This document shows, one piece after another, positions 16,069-25,887 of a stretch of DNA of 64,000 nt. The position numbers were made by a program, and so were the translations under genes. Numbering within the stretch: position 1 is the first letter of the stretch; each line of letters begins with the position of its first letter. Source of the stretch: Yersinia entomophaga (GTDB lineage: Bacteria; Pseudomonadota; Gammaproteobacteria; Enterobacterales; Enterobacteriaceae); NCBI RefSeq assembly GCF_001656035.1, contig NZ_CP010029.1, positions 1,538,288 through 1,602,287 on the forward strand. The letters run 5' to 3'. Below the pieces are notes generated by a model, which was not told where the DNA came from, made no database searches, and saw only the letters and a list, made by a program, of their open reading frames with translations.

Positions 16069-16557
16069 ATGGAATCTTGGTATTTATTATATTGTAAACG
16101 CGGACAAATCTTGCGAGCCAAAGAGCATTTAGAGCGTCAGCAAGTGGTGTGCCAAACGCCTATCGCTGCGGTCGAGAAGATTATTCGGGGCAAGCGTAAA
16201 GTGGTAGACGAGCCTTTGTTTCCCAATTATCTGTTCGTAAAATTTGATCCTGAGTGCATCCATACCACGACGATCAGCTCAACGCGGGGAGTCAGTAATT
16301 TTGTGCGTTTTGGCGCAGGGCCGGTTGTTGTCTCAGATTCGATTATTCAAGCTCTGCTCAACTATTCTCAGGAAGTGATTATCGATCCTGACACGCCTGC
16401 TTCTGGGGACAAAGTCCAGATTACTGAAGGGATTTTCGAAGGGTTACAGGCCATTTACGCAGAGCCAGACGGCGAAACGCGCTCAATGTTGCTTCTCAAA
16501 ATCCTGAACAAAGAAGTTAGTCAAAGCCTGAGCAACAACCAGTTTGAGAAAATCTGA
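16069..16557 (+). CDS. rfaH: Transcription antitermination factor RfaH
   Basis: A 162-residue NusG paralogue that binds RNA polymerase paused at ops elements and promotes read-through and translation of long envelope operons (LPS, capsule, pili). The N-terminal NGN domain starts [13 protein letters not shown], with the ops-contacting region around residues 20-75 and the [10 protein letters not shown] block. The C-terminal fold-switching KOW domain is residues about 110-162. Length and sequence match the enterobacterial family. No ops/JUMPstart element was noticed elsewhere in the window, so its targets are distant. Confidence 0.96.
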   Translation: MESWYLLYCKRGQILRAKEHLERQQVVCQTPIAAVEKIIRGKRKVVDEPLFPNYLFVKFDPECIHTTTISSTRGVSNFVRFGAGPVVVSDSIIQALLNYSQEVIIDPDTPASGDKVQITEGIFEGLQAIYAEPDGETRSMLLLKILNKEVSQSLSNNQFEKI

Positions 16558-16576
16558 TATCAATCTGAAAACATGA

Positions 16577-16606
16577 CGAGGCAAGCGTGCTATAGCGCCT
16601 GCCTCG
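16577..16606. terminator. Bidirectional hairpin between rfaH and hemB
   Basis: CGAGGCA (16577-16583) pairs with TGCCTCG (16600-16606), with an inner GCG/CGC. Read on the minus strand it is followed by a T-rich stretch (TCATGTTTTC), so it most plausibly ends hemB transcription. On the plus strand the T-run is weak. Confidence 0.6.
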
Positions 16607-16616
16607 ATATTAATGT

Positions 16617-17648
<1,032 letters not shown>

Positions 17649-17653
17649 CTAAC

Positions 17654-18436
17654 TCAAACCAACCGGAAAACCCGGCGAGCGTTTTCAGCAGTTTTCTGTC
17701 CTAGCCATTCAGGGTCTTCTTCTCGCCAGGCAGCAACCTGCCGGACGATGTGAGGCAGAAAACAGGGTTCATTGCGACGAGATGCAGGTTTAGGATGAAG
17801 ATCCCGGGGCAATAAATAAGGGGCATCAGTTTCCAACAATAAACGTTCGGCAGGAATACGTGGCAATAAGGCTCGCAGCTCAAGACCACGGCGTTCATCA
17901 CATACCCAACCGGTCATACCCACTGACAAACCCAGCGACAGACAATCATCCAACTCCGAAGCCGAGCCGGTAAAGCAGTGCACGACAGCCGCGGGGAGCT
18001 TTTCCAGCCAGGGAGACAACAGATGGACAAAGCGATGATGAGCATCGCGGCAATGTAAAAATACTGGCAGTGACAGTTCGGCTGCAAGAGCCAGTTGCGC
18101 AGTAAATGCCGTCTCTTGCTCTACAGGTGTAGAAAAGTTGCGGTTAAAATCCAACCCGCACTCCCCTACAGCGACGACAGAAGGTGAAGCCGCTAGAGCA
18201 TGAATTTGCTGCTCAACCGACGCGTTCCAACTACTGGCATGATGGGGATGAACGCCTGCCGTTGACCAACAGTAATCAGGGTACTGGGCCGCCAATAGTG
18301 CAGCTTCATGGCTTTCTTCTGCGCTGGTGCCGGTAATCAATAGACCAGCGACTCCTGCTTCTTTTGCTCTTTCAACCACCTGATGTCTATCTTTAGCAAA
18401 CTGTGTACTGGTTAAGTTGACGCCAATATCAAACAT
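17654..18436 (-). CDS. tatD: 3'-5' ssDNA/RNA exonuclease TatD
   Basis: A 260-residue TIM-barrel metal-dependent nuclease (TatD/amidohydrolase fold), implicated in repair of oxidised DNA and RNA turnover rather than Tat export itself. Visible metal-site motifs are the N-terminal [10 protein letters not shown] (His of the usual DxHxH replaced by the TatD-type DIGVN), [28 protein letters not shown] and [12 protein letters not shown]. The start at 18436 matches E. coli. The upstream ATG at 18463 lies in the preceding terminator hairpin. It is downstream of tatC, separated by that hairpin. Confidence 0.95.
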   Translation of the reverse strand: MFDIGVNLTSTQFAKDRHQVVERAKEAGVAGLLITGTSAEESHEAALLAAQYPDYCWSTAGVHPHHASSWNASVEQQIHALAASPSVVAVGECGLDFNRNFSTPVEQETAFTAQLALAAELSLPVFLHCRDAHHRFVHLLSPWLEKLPAAVVHCFTGSASELDDCLSLGLSVGMTGWVCDERRGLELRALLPRIPAERLLLETDAPYLLPRDLHPKPASRRNEPCFLPHIVRQVAAWREEDPEWLGQKTAENARRVFRLV

Positions 18437-18445
18437 GGTTATCCC

Positions 18446-18474
18446 AAAACAGAAGCCGCCCAAAGGGGCGGCTT
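18446..18474 (-). terminator. Terminator/attenuator between tatC and tatD
   Basis: AAGCCGCCC (18453-18461) pairs with GGGCGGCTT (18466-18474) around a 4-nt loop. On the minus strand it is followed by CTGTTTTGGG. It probably ends most tatABC transcripts and lets some read into tatD. Confidence 0.75.
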
Positions 18475-18492
18475 GACTTGTAAAACTGAAGC

Positions 18493-19272
18493 TTAAGGTG
18501 CTTTAGGTTGGTCTTCCTCGTCCTCATCCTCTTCTTCTGTCACCGGACGACGCTGCTTACCGACATAAAAACGGGCAAAAAAGACGCCAACCTCAAACAG
18601 AAGATACATTGGAATCGCGAGTAACGTTTGTGAGAAGACATCGGGCGGGGTCAACAACATCCCCACGACAAAAGCGCCCACGAGTACATAAGGACGTTTT
18701 TTCTTCAAATCTTCGGGGCTGGTTACGCCACTCCAACACAATAAGATAATCGCGATTGGCACTTCAAAGGAAATCCCGAAGGCCATAAACAAAGCCATAA
18801 CAAAGCTGAGGTAATTATTGATGTCTGTCGCAATCATCACGCCTTCCGGCGCCGTTTTCGCAAAGAAACCAAAAGCCAACGGGAAAACGATAAAGTAGGC
18901 AAATGCCATTCCCAGATAGAACAGCAGGCTGCTGGAAACCAGCAACGGTGCCATCAAGCGTCGCTCATGCTTATACAGCGCCGGTGCGATAAATGCCCAC
19001 ACCTGATAAAGAATCATTGGCGCGGCAACAAAAACCGACACCATCATGGTGAGTTTTATCGGCGTAAAGAATGGCGATGCGACATCGGTCGCAATCATGC
19101 TGGCACCTTGCGGTAGCTGCTTTATCAACGGCGCTGAAACTAACTGGTAGATATCATTGGAAAAATAAACCAATGCTAAAAAAACCACCAATACGGTGAT
19201 TATGCAATTCAATAACCGCTTACGCAGTTCTATCAGATGACTGATAAGAGGTTGGGTATCATCAACAGCCAT
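18493..19272 (-). CDS. tatC: Sec-independent protein translocase subunit TatC
   Basis: A 259-residue six-span inner-membrane protein, the twin-arginine signal receptor of the Tat translocase. The N-terminal [17 protein letters not shown] and the first periplasmic-loop Pro region ([21 protein letters not shown]) are strongly conserved. The C-terminus is acidic and cytosolic (EEEDEDEED). It starts 2 bp after the tatB stop, forming the tatABC operon. Confidence 0.97.
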   Translation of the reverse strand: MAVDDTQPLISHLIELRKRLLNCIITVLVVFLALVYFSNDIYQLVSAPLIKQLPQGASMIATDVASPFFTPIKLTMMVSVFVAAPMILYQVWAFIAPALYKHERRLMAPLLVSSSLLFYLGMAFAYFIVFPLAFGFFAKTAPEGVMIATDINNYLSFVMALFMAFGISFEVPIAIILLCWSGVTSPEDLKKKRPYVLVGAFVVGMLLTPPDVFSQTLLAIPMYLLFEVGVFFARFYVGKQRRPVTEEEDEDEEDQPKAP

Positions 19273-19274
19273 GT

Positions 19275-19868
19275 TTACCGATCGCCGCCTGGTTGGTTAA
19301 GACTAGGTTGTTTAGAAGCTGGCTCTGCATGGGATACCGGCGCGGAGTTAACCGAATTCGCCACTACCACATCAGTTTGATCCGCCGCCGCAGCGGGCGC
19401 TTTATCTTCCGAATGGCTTTCTACGTGGTGCTTTTCGAGATTAACTGGCGCTTCCGGCGCTTTCACCGGCGCAGAAGCAACTGTCGCTGACTCCGCAGGA
19501 GTCACGCCATCATGAATAGCTTCCGGATCGGTCACTAGCGGGTTATGAATGGTATGCTGCTCCAGCGCCGAATCCGGCCGGTAGGAACGCTTCAGCGATT
19601 CCGCCGCATCCTTTAACTCATCCATGGAAGCCTTTAGCTCAGGAGTCAGATTTTGCAGGCCCGCCTGTTCGGCTTTTTTCAGGCTATCCTGAAGTTCCTG
19701 CAATTTGAGTTCCTGAGACAGCTCATTTTGGACCGTAGCAGCAAGCGAACGCAATGCGCGGATCCAGCCAGCCACGGTTCTTACTGCTACCGGCAGACGT
19801 TCAGGGCCAAGTACAACCAGGCCAATGACCATTACCAGCAGCAGTTCACTAAACCCGATGTCAAACAC
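19275..19868 (-). CDS. tatB: Sec-independent protein translocase subunit TatB
   Basis: A 197-residue Tat component with one N-terminal membrane helix ([20 protein letters not shown]), the conserved GPERLP hinge and an amphipathic helix. A long Ala/Pro/Glu-rich variable tail follows. It partners TatC in signal-peptide recognition. It begins 3 bp after tatA and ends just before tatC. Confidence 0.96.
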   Translation of the reverse strand: MFDIGFSELLLVMVIGLVVLGPERLPVAVRTVAGWIRALRSLAATVQNELSQELKLQELQDSLKKAEQAGLQNLTPELKASMDELKDAAESLKRSYRPDSALEQHTIHNPLVTDPEAIHDGVTPAESATVASAPVKAPEAPVNLEKHHVESHSEDKAPAAAADQTDVVVANSVNSAPVSHAEPASKQPSLNQPGGDR

Positions 19869-19871
19869 GGT

Positions 19872-20135
19872 TTATACCTGCTCTTTGTTCTGACTCTTAG
19901 ACTCTTCAGCTTTTACTTCTGGCTGCTTATCGGTAATAGTCTTCGTTGTAAAATCAGCGTCGTTACTGGTCTTTTCAACGTTTGTCGGAGTCTGGGTATC
20001 GTCACCAATCGCTTTTTTAAAGCCTTTGATGGAAGCACCCAAGTCAGAACCTAAAGTCCGCAGCTTGTTAGTACCAAACAGCAGAACAACAATTACGGCA
20101 ATGATTAACAGTTGCCAAATACTGATACCACCCAT
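19872..20135 (-). CDS. tatA: Sec-independent protein translocase subunit TatA
   Basis: An 87-residue pore-forming Tat subunit. The N-terminal helix [20 protein letters not shown] is followed by the [25 protein letters not shown] amphipathic block, then a charged tail. The ATG at 20135 (MGGIS) is chosen because it matches the family start and follows GAGG by 8 nt. A GTG three codons upstream overlaps that ribosome site. It is the first gene of tatABC; the 150 bp before it should hold the promoter. Confidence 0.96.
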   Translation of the reverse strand: MGGISIWQLLIIAVIVVLLFGTNKLRTLGSDLGASIKGFKKAIGDDTQTPTNVEKTSNDADFTTKTITDKQPEVKAEESKSQNKEQV

Positions 20136-20285
20136 TTCAATCACCTCTATTAACAGGGGTTATTCCAAAGATAACCGCATTATACGGCATAGTTTGTCTC
20201 TGGATACTGATCTAACTTACTACGTCTTACCTAATCTTTATACGGCAGACATTATTTGTAACGACGAGCTTTTCGAAACTGACCG

Positions 20286-21920
20286 CTACGAACTTGTTCG
20301 TCTCCAGCCGATAACCCACGCCAATGCTCCCGCCACCAGTAACCCGATAGAAATCTCGGTTGCACCAGACAGCTGGAAAATCGTTCCACTCACTAATAGT
20401 GTAGCGCCAACGCCGAACAAATACCGTGATTGCCCCTGACGTTGTTGCTGCCCTTGCATCTGCGTTGTGAGCTTATCTACGCTTTGCTGCAATAGTTTAT
20501 GCTGCTGAAGGCTGTCGTAAACCAGTTCAGGCAACTCAGGGAATTTCTCTGCCCAGAAAGGTGCTTTTTCCTTCAATGCTCGAATAACCGCCGGAATCCC
20601 AACCTGATCTCGCAGCCAGCTTTCAAGGAAAGGTTTGGCCGTGGTCCACAGATCTAACTGCGGATAAAGCTGACGGCCTAACCCCTCAACATAGAGCAAT
20701 GTTTTTTGCAGTAAAACCAACTGTGGCTGCACTTCCATATTGAAGCGGCGAGCAGTATTAAACAGATTGAGTAATACGTGCCCAAACGAGATTTCAGCCA
20801 ACGGTTTTTCAAAAATGGGTTCGCAAACGGTGCGAATGGCAAATTCAAAGTCTTCGACGTTGGTATCGCGAGGAACCCAACCTGAATCAACGTGTAATTC
20901 AGCAACTCTGCGATAATCCCTATTGAAGAAAGCAATGAAATTCTCGGCCAGATAGCGCTTGTCCGCTTTATTCAATGAACCAACAATACCGCAGTCAATA
21001 CCGATATAACGTGGGTTCTCAGGGTGTTCATAGCTGACAAAAATATTCCCCGGATGCATATCCGCATGGAAAAAACTGTCGCGAAACACTTGAGTGAAGA
21101 AGACCTGCACGCCGCGTTCAGCCAGTAATTTCATATTGGTGCCCTGACTTTCAAGAGCCGCAATATCAGAAACGGGAATACCATAGATACGTTCCATCAC
21201 TAGCACGCTTTCCCGACAATAATCGGAGAAAATCTCTGGAACGTACAGCATCGGGCTATCTTCGAAATTACGGCGCAGCTGGATAGCATTGGCCGCTTCA
21301 CGTAACAGATTCAGCTCATCCAACAGCGTTTTTTCGTACTCGCGCACCACTTCTCTCGGGCGCAGACGGCGGCCATCAGGCAACAATTTAGGTACCCAAC
21401 CGGCAAGTCGATACATCAAACGGACATCAGCTTTGATAATCGGCCGTATATCTGGGCGGATCACCTTCAGCACCACTTCCTGACCATTCTCTTTTAAACG
21501 AGCCGTATGTACCTGAGCAATAGAGGCCGATGCCAGAGCTTCCTGTTCAAAATCATCAAACCAGGTTTCCAGCGGCCCGCCCATCGCCAACTCAATGTGC
21601 TTACGCGCCAGCGCGCCATCAAATGGGGCCACGCGATCCTGTAACAAGGCCAACTGATCGGCAATAACCGGAGGAAACAGATCGCGGCGGGTCGACATCA
21701 TCTGGCCAAACTTAATCCAGACGGGGCCTAGTTCCTGCAACGCTAAACGCAGACGCTCGCCCAGAGGCTTATCTTTGTGACGATTAGGAATCCAGAAGAA
21801 CAGATAGCGGCCAATGCGTAATGGCAGCGTTAAACGAATCTTCGGGATTAACTCATCCAGTCCGTAACTCAAAAATACCCGAATAATCAAATACAGGCGC
21901 CGAAGTTCTCCTGGCGTCAT
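20286..21920 (-). CDS. ubiB: Ubiquinone biosynthesis accessory kinase-like protein UbiB
   Basis: A 544-residue member of the ABC1/UbiB atypical kinase family that helps move or extract ubiquinone intermediates. The family KxGQ motif appears in [14 protein letters not shown]. The alanine-rich loop that replaces the glycine-rich P-loop is ASASIAQVH. Catalytic-like [11 protein letters not shown] and the DCGIVGSL (DFG-equivalent) follow. Two C-terminal hydrophobic spans (about 500-540) anchor it to the membrane. Its ATG overlaps the ubiJ stop by 4 nt, so it belongs to the ubiE-ubiJ-ubiB operon. Confidence 0.97.
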   Translation of the reverse strand: MTPGELRRLYLIIRVFLSYGLDELIPKIRLTLPLRIGRYLFFWIPNRHKDKPLGERLRLALQELGPVWIKFGQMMSTRRDLFPPVIADQLALLQDRVAPFDGALARKHIELAMGGPLETWFDDFEQEALASASIAQVHTARLKENGQEVVLKVIRPDIRPIIKADVRLMYRLAGWVPKLLPDGRRLRPREVVREYEKTLLDELNLLREAANAIQLRRNFEDSPMLYVPEIFSDYCRESVLVMERIYGIPVSDIAALESQGTNMKLLAERGVQVFFTQVFRDSFFHADMHPGNIFVSYEHPENPRYIGIDCGIVGSLNKADKRYLAENFIAFFNRDYRRVAELHVDSGWVPRDTNVEDFEFAIRTVCEPIFEKPLAEISFGHVLLNLFNTARRFNMEVQPQLVLLQKTLLYVEGLGRQLYPQLDLWTTAKPFLESWLRDQVGIPAVIRALKEKAPFWAEKFPELPELVYDSLQQHKLLQQSVDKLTTQMQGQQQRQGQSRYLFGVGATLLVSGTIFQLSGATEISIGLLVAGALAWVIGWRRTSS

Positions 21921-22612
21921 CGTTTTGCCTCCATCTTGGCCAACCGGGCATCAAAAGCATCCACATCACGCTTAATTGCATCAACTTCTTCGTTAAACCA
22001 GACAATCTCCAACGGAGCCGGTGCCAATTTCCACTCTTCAGTTAATACTTCAGCCAGATAAGCCTGCTGCTGCTGAAAACGGCTGACTAAAAACTTACCG
22101 CCTTTACGCAATGTCTGCCCTATTGTTTCTGCTGCGATATCACCAATATAGGGCGCTAGCCATTCGGCAGGTTCCCACTCAGCGAGATCTAATAAAGCCA
22201 CCAATTGTTGAACGACCTGAATGTCACCATCGACGATCAGCTCACCGCTGCGCATTAAAGGTGACAGCTGCTGGCGATCCCGAAGCTTCGATAACACTGC
22301 AATTCCGGTTTTTACCGTACAGTCCGCATTGCCTTCCCACGCGCTCACAACGTCAACCTGGGCATCGCTGAACACCAGAACCAGAGGTTGGTTCAGCTCA
22401 TGCAGCTCAACACGTAATACTTTGGAAGACAAACGAGAGCGAGCCGCTTTCATACCGCGATCGCGGAATAGCAGACTATTGAGTGCAGTTTCCAGAGCCG
22501 CCGTTATCAGCGGCGTTAATAAAATCGGCTTCAGCAACATTGGTTTTAACAACATTGGTTTTAACAACATTGGTTTTAACAACATTGGTTTCAACAACAT
22601 GGGCACATCCAT
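21917..22612 (-). CDS. ubiJ: Ubiquinone biosynthesis accessory factor UbiJ, with repeat-expanded N-terminus
   Basis: An SCP2-domain lipid-binding factor of the Ubi complex. It is 231 residues from the ATG at 22612, against about 201 in E. coli. The body ([20 protein letters not shown] through the C-terminal coiled segment) matches UbiJ. The N-terminus consists of five perfect MLLKP repeats plus one degenerate copy (ILLTP), each perfect unit encoded by 15 bp and carrying its own ATG. The chosen ATG lies one base after the ubiE stop. An ORF extension to 22645 overlaps ubiE, and any of the repeat ATGs (22600, 22585, 22570, 22555, 22540) could also start the protein. The ATG at 22540 would restore the usual length. 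Confidence 0.9.
   Translation of the reverse strand: MDVPMLLKPMLLKPMLLKPMLLKPMLLKPILLTPLITAALETALNSLLFRDRGMKAARSRLSSKVLRVELHELNQPLVLVFSDAQVDVVSAWEGNADCTVKTGIAVLSKLRDRQQLSPLMRSGELIVDGDIQVVQQLVALLDLAEWEPAEWLAPYIGDIAAETIGQTLRKGGKFLVSRFQQQQAYLAEVLTEEWKLAPAPLEIVWFNEEVDAIKRDVDAFDARLAKMEAKR
22526..22600 (-). repeat. 15-bp tandem repeat at the ubiJ 5' end
   Basis: Five consecutive ATG-containing 15-bp units (start codons at 22600, 22585, 22570, 22555, 22540) encode MLLKP. A diverged unit encoding ILLTP follows. The units are nearly identical at the DNA level, which points to recent slippage or unequal crossing-over. The repeat keeps frame, so copy-number change alters protein length and the number of start codons but does not switch the gene off. 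Confidence 0.93.
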
Positions 22613-22613
22613 A

Positions 22614-23369
22614 TCAGAACTTAAACCCACGGTGTAATGCGACAATACCGCCGGTCAAGTTTGTATAGGTTACATTTTCAAAGCCGGCATCAACCATCAT
22701 ATCTTTTAGCGTTTCCTGATCCGGATGCATCCGAATGGATTCGGTAAGGTAGCGATAGCTGTCAGCATCATTAACAACCATTCCACCAATTTTTGGCAGA
22801 ATGTGGAATGAATAGGCATCGTAGACTTTAGTCAGCGGCTCCAGCAGCGGTTTGGAGAACTCCAGAACCAACAGGCGACCACCCGGCTTAAGAACACGGA
22901 ACATGGATCGCAGCGCTTTTTCTTTTTCGGTGACATTTCTCAAACCGAATGAAATCGTGATGCAATCAAAATAGTTATCAGGGAAAGGTAAAGCTTCAGC
23001 ATTTGCCTGCACGTAGCTAACGTTGCCAAGAATTCCGCTATCGCGCAGTTTTTCTCGCCCCATTCGCAGCATGGATTCATTGATATCGGCCAGAACGACC
23101 AGGCCTTGCTCACCTACCAGTCGAGAGAATTTGGCCGTCAGATCGCCCGTACCACCAGCGAGATCCAGTACTCGCTGACCACGGCGAACGCCGCTACAAT
23201 CAATGGTAAAACGCTTCCAGATACGATGAATACCGAATGACATCAGATCATTCATCAAATCGTATTTCGCCGCTACGGAATGAAAAACTTCTGCCACCAT
23301 GCCTTCTTTTTCTTCTTTGGCTATGGTGCGAAAACCGAAATGAGTGGTTTCCTTATCCTGATCTACCAT
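22614..23369 (-). CDS. ubiE: Ubiquinone/menaquinone C-methyltransferase UbiE
   Basis: A 251-residue SAM-dependent methyltransferase for both demethylmenaquinone and the C-methylation step of ubiquinone synthesis. Motif [33 protein letters not shown] and LEFSKPL are diagnostic. The ATG at 23369 ([13 protein letters not shown]) matches the E. coli and Yersinia start. A TTG at 23393 would add eight residues. It is the first gene of ubiE-ubiJ-ubiB, with only one base between its stop and the chosen ubiJ ATG. Confidence 0.96.
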   Translation of the reverse strand: MVDQDKETTHFGFRTIAKEEKEGMVAEVFHSVAAKYDLMNDLMSFGIHRIWKRFTIDCSGVRRGQRVLDLAGGTGDLTAKFSRLVGEQGLVVLADINESMLRMGREKLRDSGILGNVSYVQANAEALPFPDNYFDCITISFGLRNVTEKEKALRSMFRVLKPGGRLLVLEFSKPLLEPLTKVYDAYSFHILPKIGGMVVNDADSYRYLTESIRMHPDQETLKDMMVDAGFENVTYTNLTGGIVALHRGFKF

Positions 23370-23501
23370 TTTCTCTGCCTGCTTTTCAGTCAATCTTTCG
23401 GAGGAGTGTACCAGAACCGAGGTGAAAGCCCCACTTCGCCCAGCGTTAGCCGGTTAGCCTGTCCGCTGATTTTCAGCGCGAACATAGCGAGTGAGACACT
23501 G

Positions 23502-25034
23502 CTAATTCTGATATTTCAGTGAAGTCGAATCATCTTGTAACGACGATTCAGCCTCATCGTTTGAGAGGGCTAAATCCCCCTCTGGATCGTGCTCTGCAAT
23601 GGCGCGTGCAGCCAATGACGGGCTAATAGGTTTTTTCACTTCAACACCTAAGGCACGAAAACTTTCAACTTGCCCTATCAGGTTACCACGGCCTTGAGCC
23701 AGTTTGTTCATTGCCTGACGATAACTTATATGTGCCTTATCGAGGCTTTGGCCTATGGATTCCATGTCATCCACAAACAAACGCAGCTTATCGTAGAGCT
23801 TGCCAGCTCGTTCGGCGATATGTTGGGCATTCTGACTCTGGTGCTCGTAACGCCATAAATTCGTAATAGTTCGTAACGCGACCAGTAACGTTGTCGGGCT
23901 TACCAGCATGATGTTGTGCTGTAGCGCTTCGGTGATCAACTCCGGCTGCCTATCTATGGCAACCAAAAAAGCAGGCTCTACCGGGATAAACATCAGTACG
24001 TAGTCGAGCGTACGTAAACCCGGCAACTGCTGATAATCTTTACGACCCAACTGTTTGATATGGTTACGCAATGATGAAATATGCTCGTTCAAAGCCTGAG
24101 TTCGCTCGGTGTCATTATCGCTATTGAAATAGCGCTCATAAGCCACCAGCGACATTTTGGCATCAATCACCACGTCCTTACCCTGCGGTAAACGAACAAT
24201 CACATCCGGCTGCATCCGGCTATTGCCTTCAAGATTGACGCTAACCTGAGTTTGGTATTCGTAACCGTCCCGAAGTCCCGAGGCTTCCAACACTCTGCCA
24301 AGCACAACCTCACCCCAGTTCCCCTGAGTTTTATTATCACCTTTGAGCGCTTTGGTCAGATTGAGGGCTTCCCGTGCCATCTGGGCATTAAGTTGCTGTA
24401 GGCTCCGGATTTCGTGAGTCAGCGTATGACGCTCACGGGCTTCCTGACCGAAACTATCCTGAACCTGACGACGGAAACCGTCCAATTGCTCGCGCAAAGG
24501 CAGGAGCAACTTATCCAGACTCTGCTTATTCTGTTCATCAGCCCTACGGCCAGTTTGTTCAAAGATGCGATTTGCCAGATTCTCGAACTGAGTGGTCAGG
24601 CGTTGTTCACTATTCATCAATAATCGCTGCTTTTCTTCAGCAGCCAGGCGCGTTTCCTCCAGACGAATGGTGACTTCACGCAGTTCGGCCTCCTGCGCAC
24701 TGTTCACTTCTCTCTGGGCGCGCAGTTCCTGATTAAGTTGCTCACATTCATTACGCCAATGATTAAGCTGCTGTAGCTTCTCACTGCCAGCAGCCAGCTG
24801 GCTATGCAGGCTGCGTAATTCCAACGCATTCTCCTGCAATTGTTGCTCTTTACGCCGTTGGGTCTCCTCCTGCTGGACTAAGTCCTGTTGCGACTGTTGC
24901 AATGATTGTTCCAACAGCCGTAGTTCAGTTTCTCGCTGTGTATTACGCTGCTGGAAACGCAAACTGGCAATTAACCAGCCCAGCAGGCCCCCCATAACAC
25001 AGCCACTCAAGCCCCAAAATATACTGGTATCCAC
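23502..25034 (-). CDS. rmuC: DNA recombination protein RmuC
   Basis: A 510-residue protein that limits inversion-type recombination at inverted repeats. It has an N-terminal membrane anchor (IFWGLSGCVMGGLLGWLIASL), a long Gln/Glu-rich coiled coil (about 25-210) and a C-terminal nuclease-like domain with LKGDNKTQGNWGEVVLGRVLEASGL and VIDAKMSLVAYERYFNS. It lies upstream of ubiE in the same direction, separated by 132 bp. Function is inferred from the family; the enzymatic activity is not well established. Confidence 0.93.
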   Translation of the reverse strand: MDTSIFWGLSGCVMGGLLGWLIASLRFQQRNTQRETELRLLEQSLQQSQQDLVQQEETQRRKEQQLQENALELRSLHSQLAAGSEKLQQLNHWRNECEQLNQELRAQREVNSAQEAELREVTIRLEETRLAAEEKQRLLMNSEQRLTTQFENLANRIFEQTGRRADEQNKQSLDKLLLPLREQLDGFRRQVQDSFGQEARERHTLTHEIRSLQQLNAQMAREALNLTKALKGDNKTQGNWGEVVLGRVLEASGLRDGYEYQTQVSVNLEGNSRMQPDVIVRLPQGKDVVIDAKMSLVAYERYFNSDNDTERTQALNEHISSLRNHIKQLGRKDYQQLPGLRTLDYVLMFIPVEPAFLVAIDRQPELITEALQHNIMLVSPTTLLVALRTITNLWRYEHQSQNAQHIAERAGKLYDKLRLFVDDMESIGQSLDKAHISYRQAMNKLAQGRGNLIGQVESFRALGVEVKKPISPSLAARAIAEHDPEGDLALSNDEAESSLQDDSTSLKYQN

Positions 25035-25224
25035 GCTGCCTCCGCCTCATTAACCCTCTGCCCGTCAAGGTAAGGGGATACTGTATGGATGTCCAGAGGG
25101 TTTTCGCCTTACATCCAAGGATGCGAAACAGTACGCAAAACTATAACTCCATGCAAAATTCGGTATTCTCGCCACCGGTAAATCGGCTAAAACAAAGTGG
25201 AACCGAATACAACCTGTAGGGAGG

Positions 25225-25761
25225 TCAACCCATCCAATGAGTAAGCCATTTAATTCCGAAAGCACCGGGCGCGAGGATGCCAAAGGCCCAAATCAACGCC
25301 GAAGTAATATTGGCAAACTGGAAATAACGTTGAGGCATGGCGCATATGCCAGCAACCAAAGGAACGATGGCGCGCAGCGGGCCGAAGAAGCGCCCGATAA
25401 AGGCACCAAATACGCCCCAGCGCTCAAAAAACGCGTGACCACGTACCAGTAATTGAGGATTTCGCGAAAGTGGCCACATGGTTGCCACGCGATCCTGATA
25501 ATGGAAACCAATCCAATAGGAGAGCCAGTCACCGAAGAAAGCACCGGCCGCAGCCGCAGCCCAGATCGGCCAGAAGGGAATTCCGCTTTCACCGATGAGC
25601 GCCCCTAGCCCCAATAAGATAACGGTCGCAGGCAATAACAATGACAAAAAAGCCAGCGACTCACCAAAGGCAAGGAAAAAGACGATAGGTGCAGCCCAGA
25701 TTTCATGTTCACGGACAAAATCCGTTATGTAGGTTATGACGTCATTGAGGGTCACATGCAT
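25225..25761 (-). CDS. DedA family membrane protein
   Basis: About 178 residues with several membrane spans. It is a member of the DedA/SNARE-associated (VTT) superfamily of polyprenyl-phosphate/phospholipid flippase-like proteins. Typical features are the EIWAAPIVFFLAFGESLAFLS span with an embedded Glu, the GDWLSYWIGFHY segment, and the signature GRFFGPLRAIVPLVAG with its conserved Arg residues. The start is uncertain: the ATG at 25761 sits only two bases after AGGA, a GTG at 25755 has better spacing, and a TTG gives 192 residues. The specific paralogue (YabI, DedA, YqjA or other) cannot be assigned from this sequence alone. Confidence 0.85.
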   Translation of the reverse strand: MHVTLNDVITYITDFVREHEIWAAPIVFFLAFGESLAFLSLLLPATVILLGLGALIGESGIPFWPIWAAAAAGAFFGDWLSYWIGFHYQDRVATMWPLSRNPQLLVRGHAFFERWGVFGAFIGRFFGPLRAIVPLVAGICAMPQRYFQFANITSALIWAFGILAPGAFGIKWLTHWMG

Positions 25762-25823
25762 CTTCCTGTTATTGATGAGATTACGAGCCAACAGCATAAC
25801 CAATTCACGGCAGCTCTAACTCA

Positions 25824-25859
25824 ACAAAAAATAAACGGCCGGTAAATGCCAGCCGTTTA
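25824..25859 (-). terminator. Terminator of the CstA-family gene
   Basis: TAAACGGC (25832-25839) pairs with GCCGTTTA (25852-25859). On the minus strand the hairpin runs into ATTTTTTG, a clear intrinsic terminator just after the stop at 25888. Confidence 0.85.
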
Positions 25860-25887
25860 AACAGGTTAACGTACAGAATTAAATATG

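Noticed and set aside
15932..16132. 66-codon frame upstream of rfaH
   Set aside because: Overlaps the rfaH start in another frame, has no ribosome site, and its composition is that of an AT-rich promoter region.
22221..22637. Plus-strand frame of 138 codons ending in a repetitive Asn-Ile-Gly stretch
   Set aside because: Antisense to ubiJ; its repeats are the mirror of the MLLKP units.
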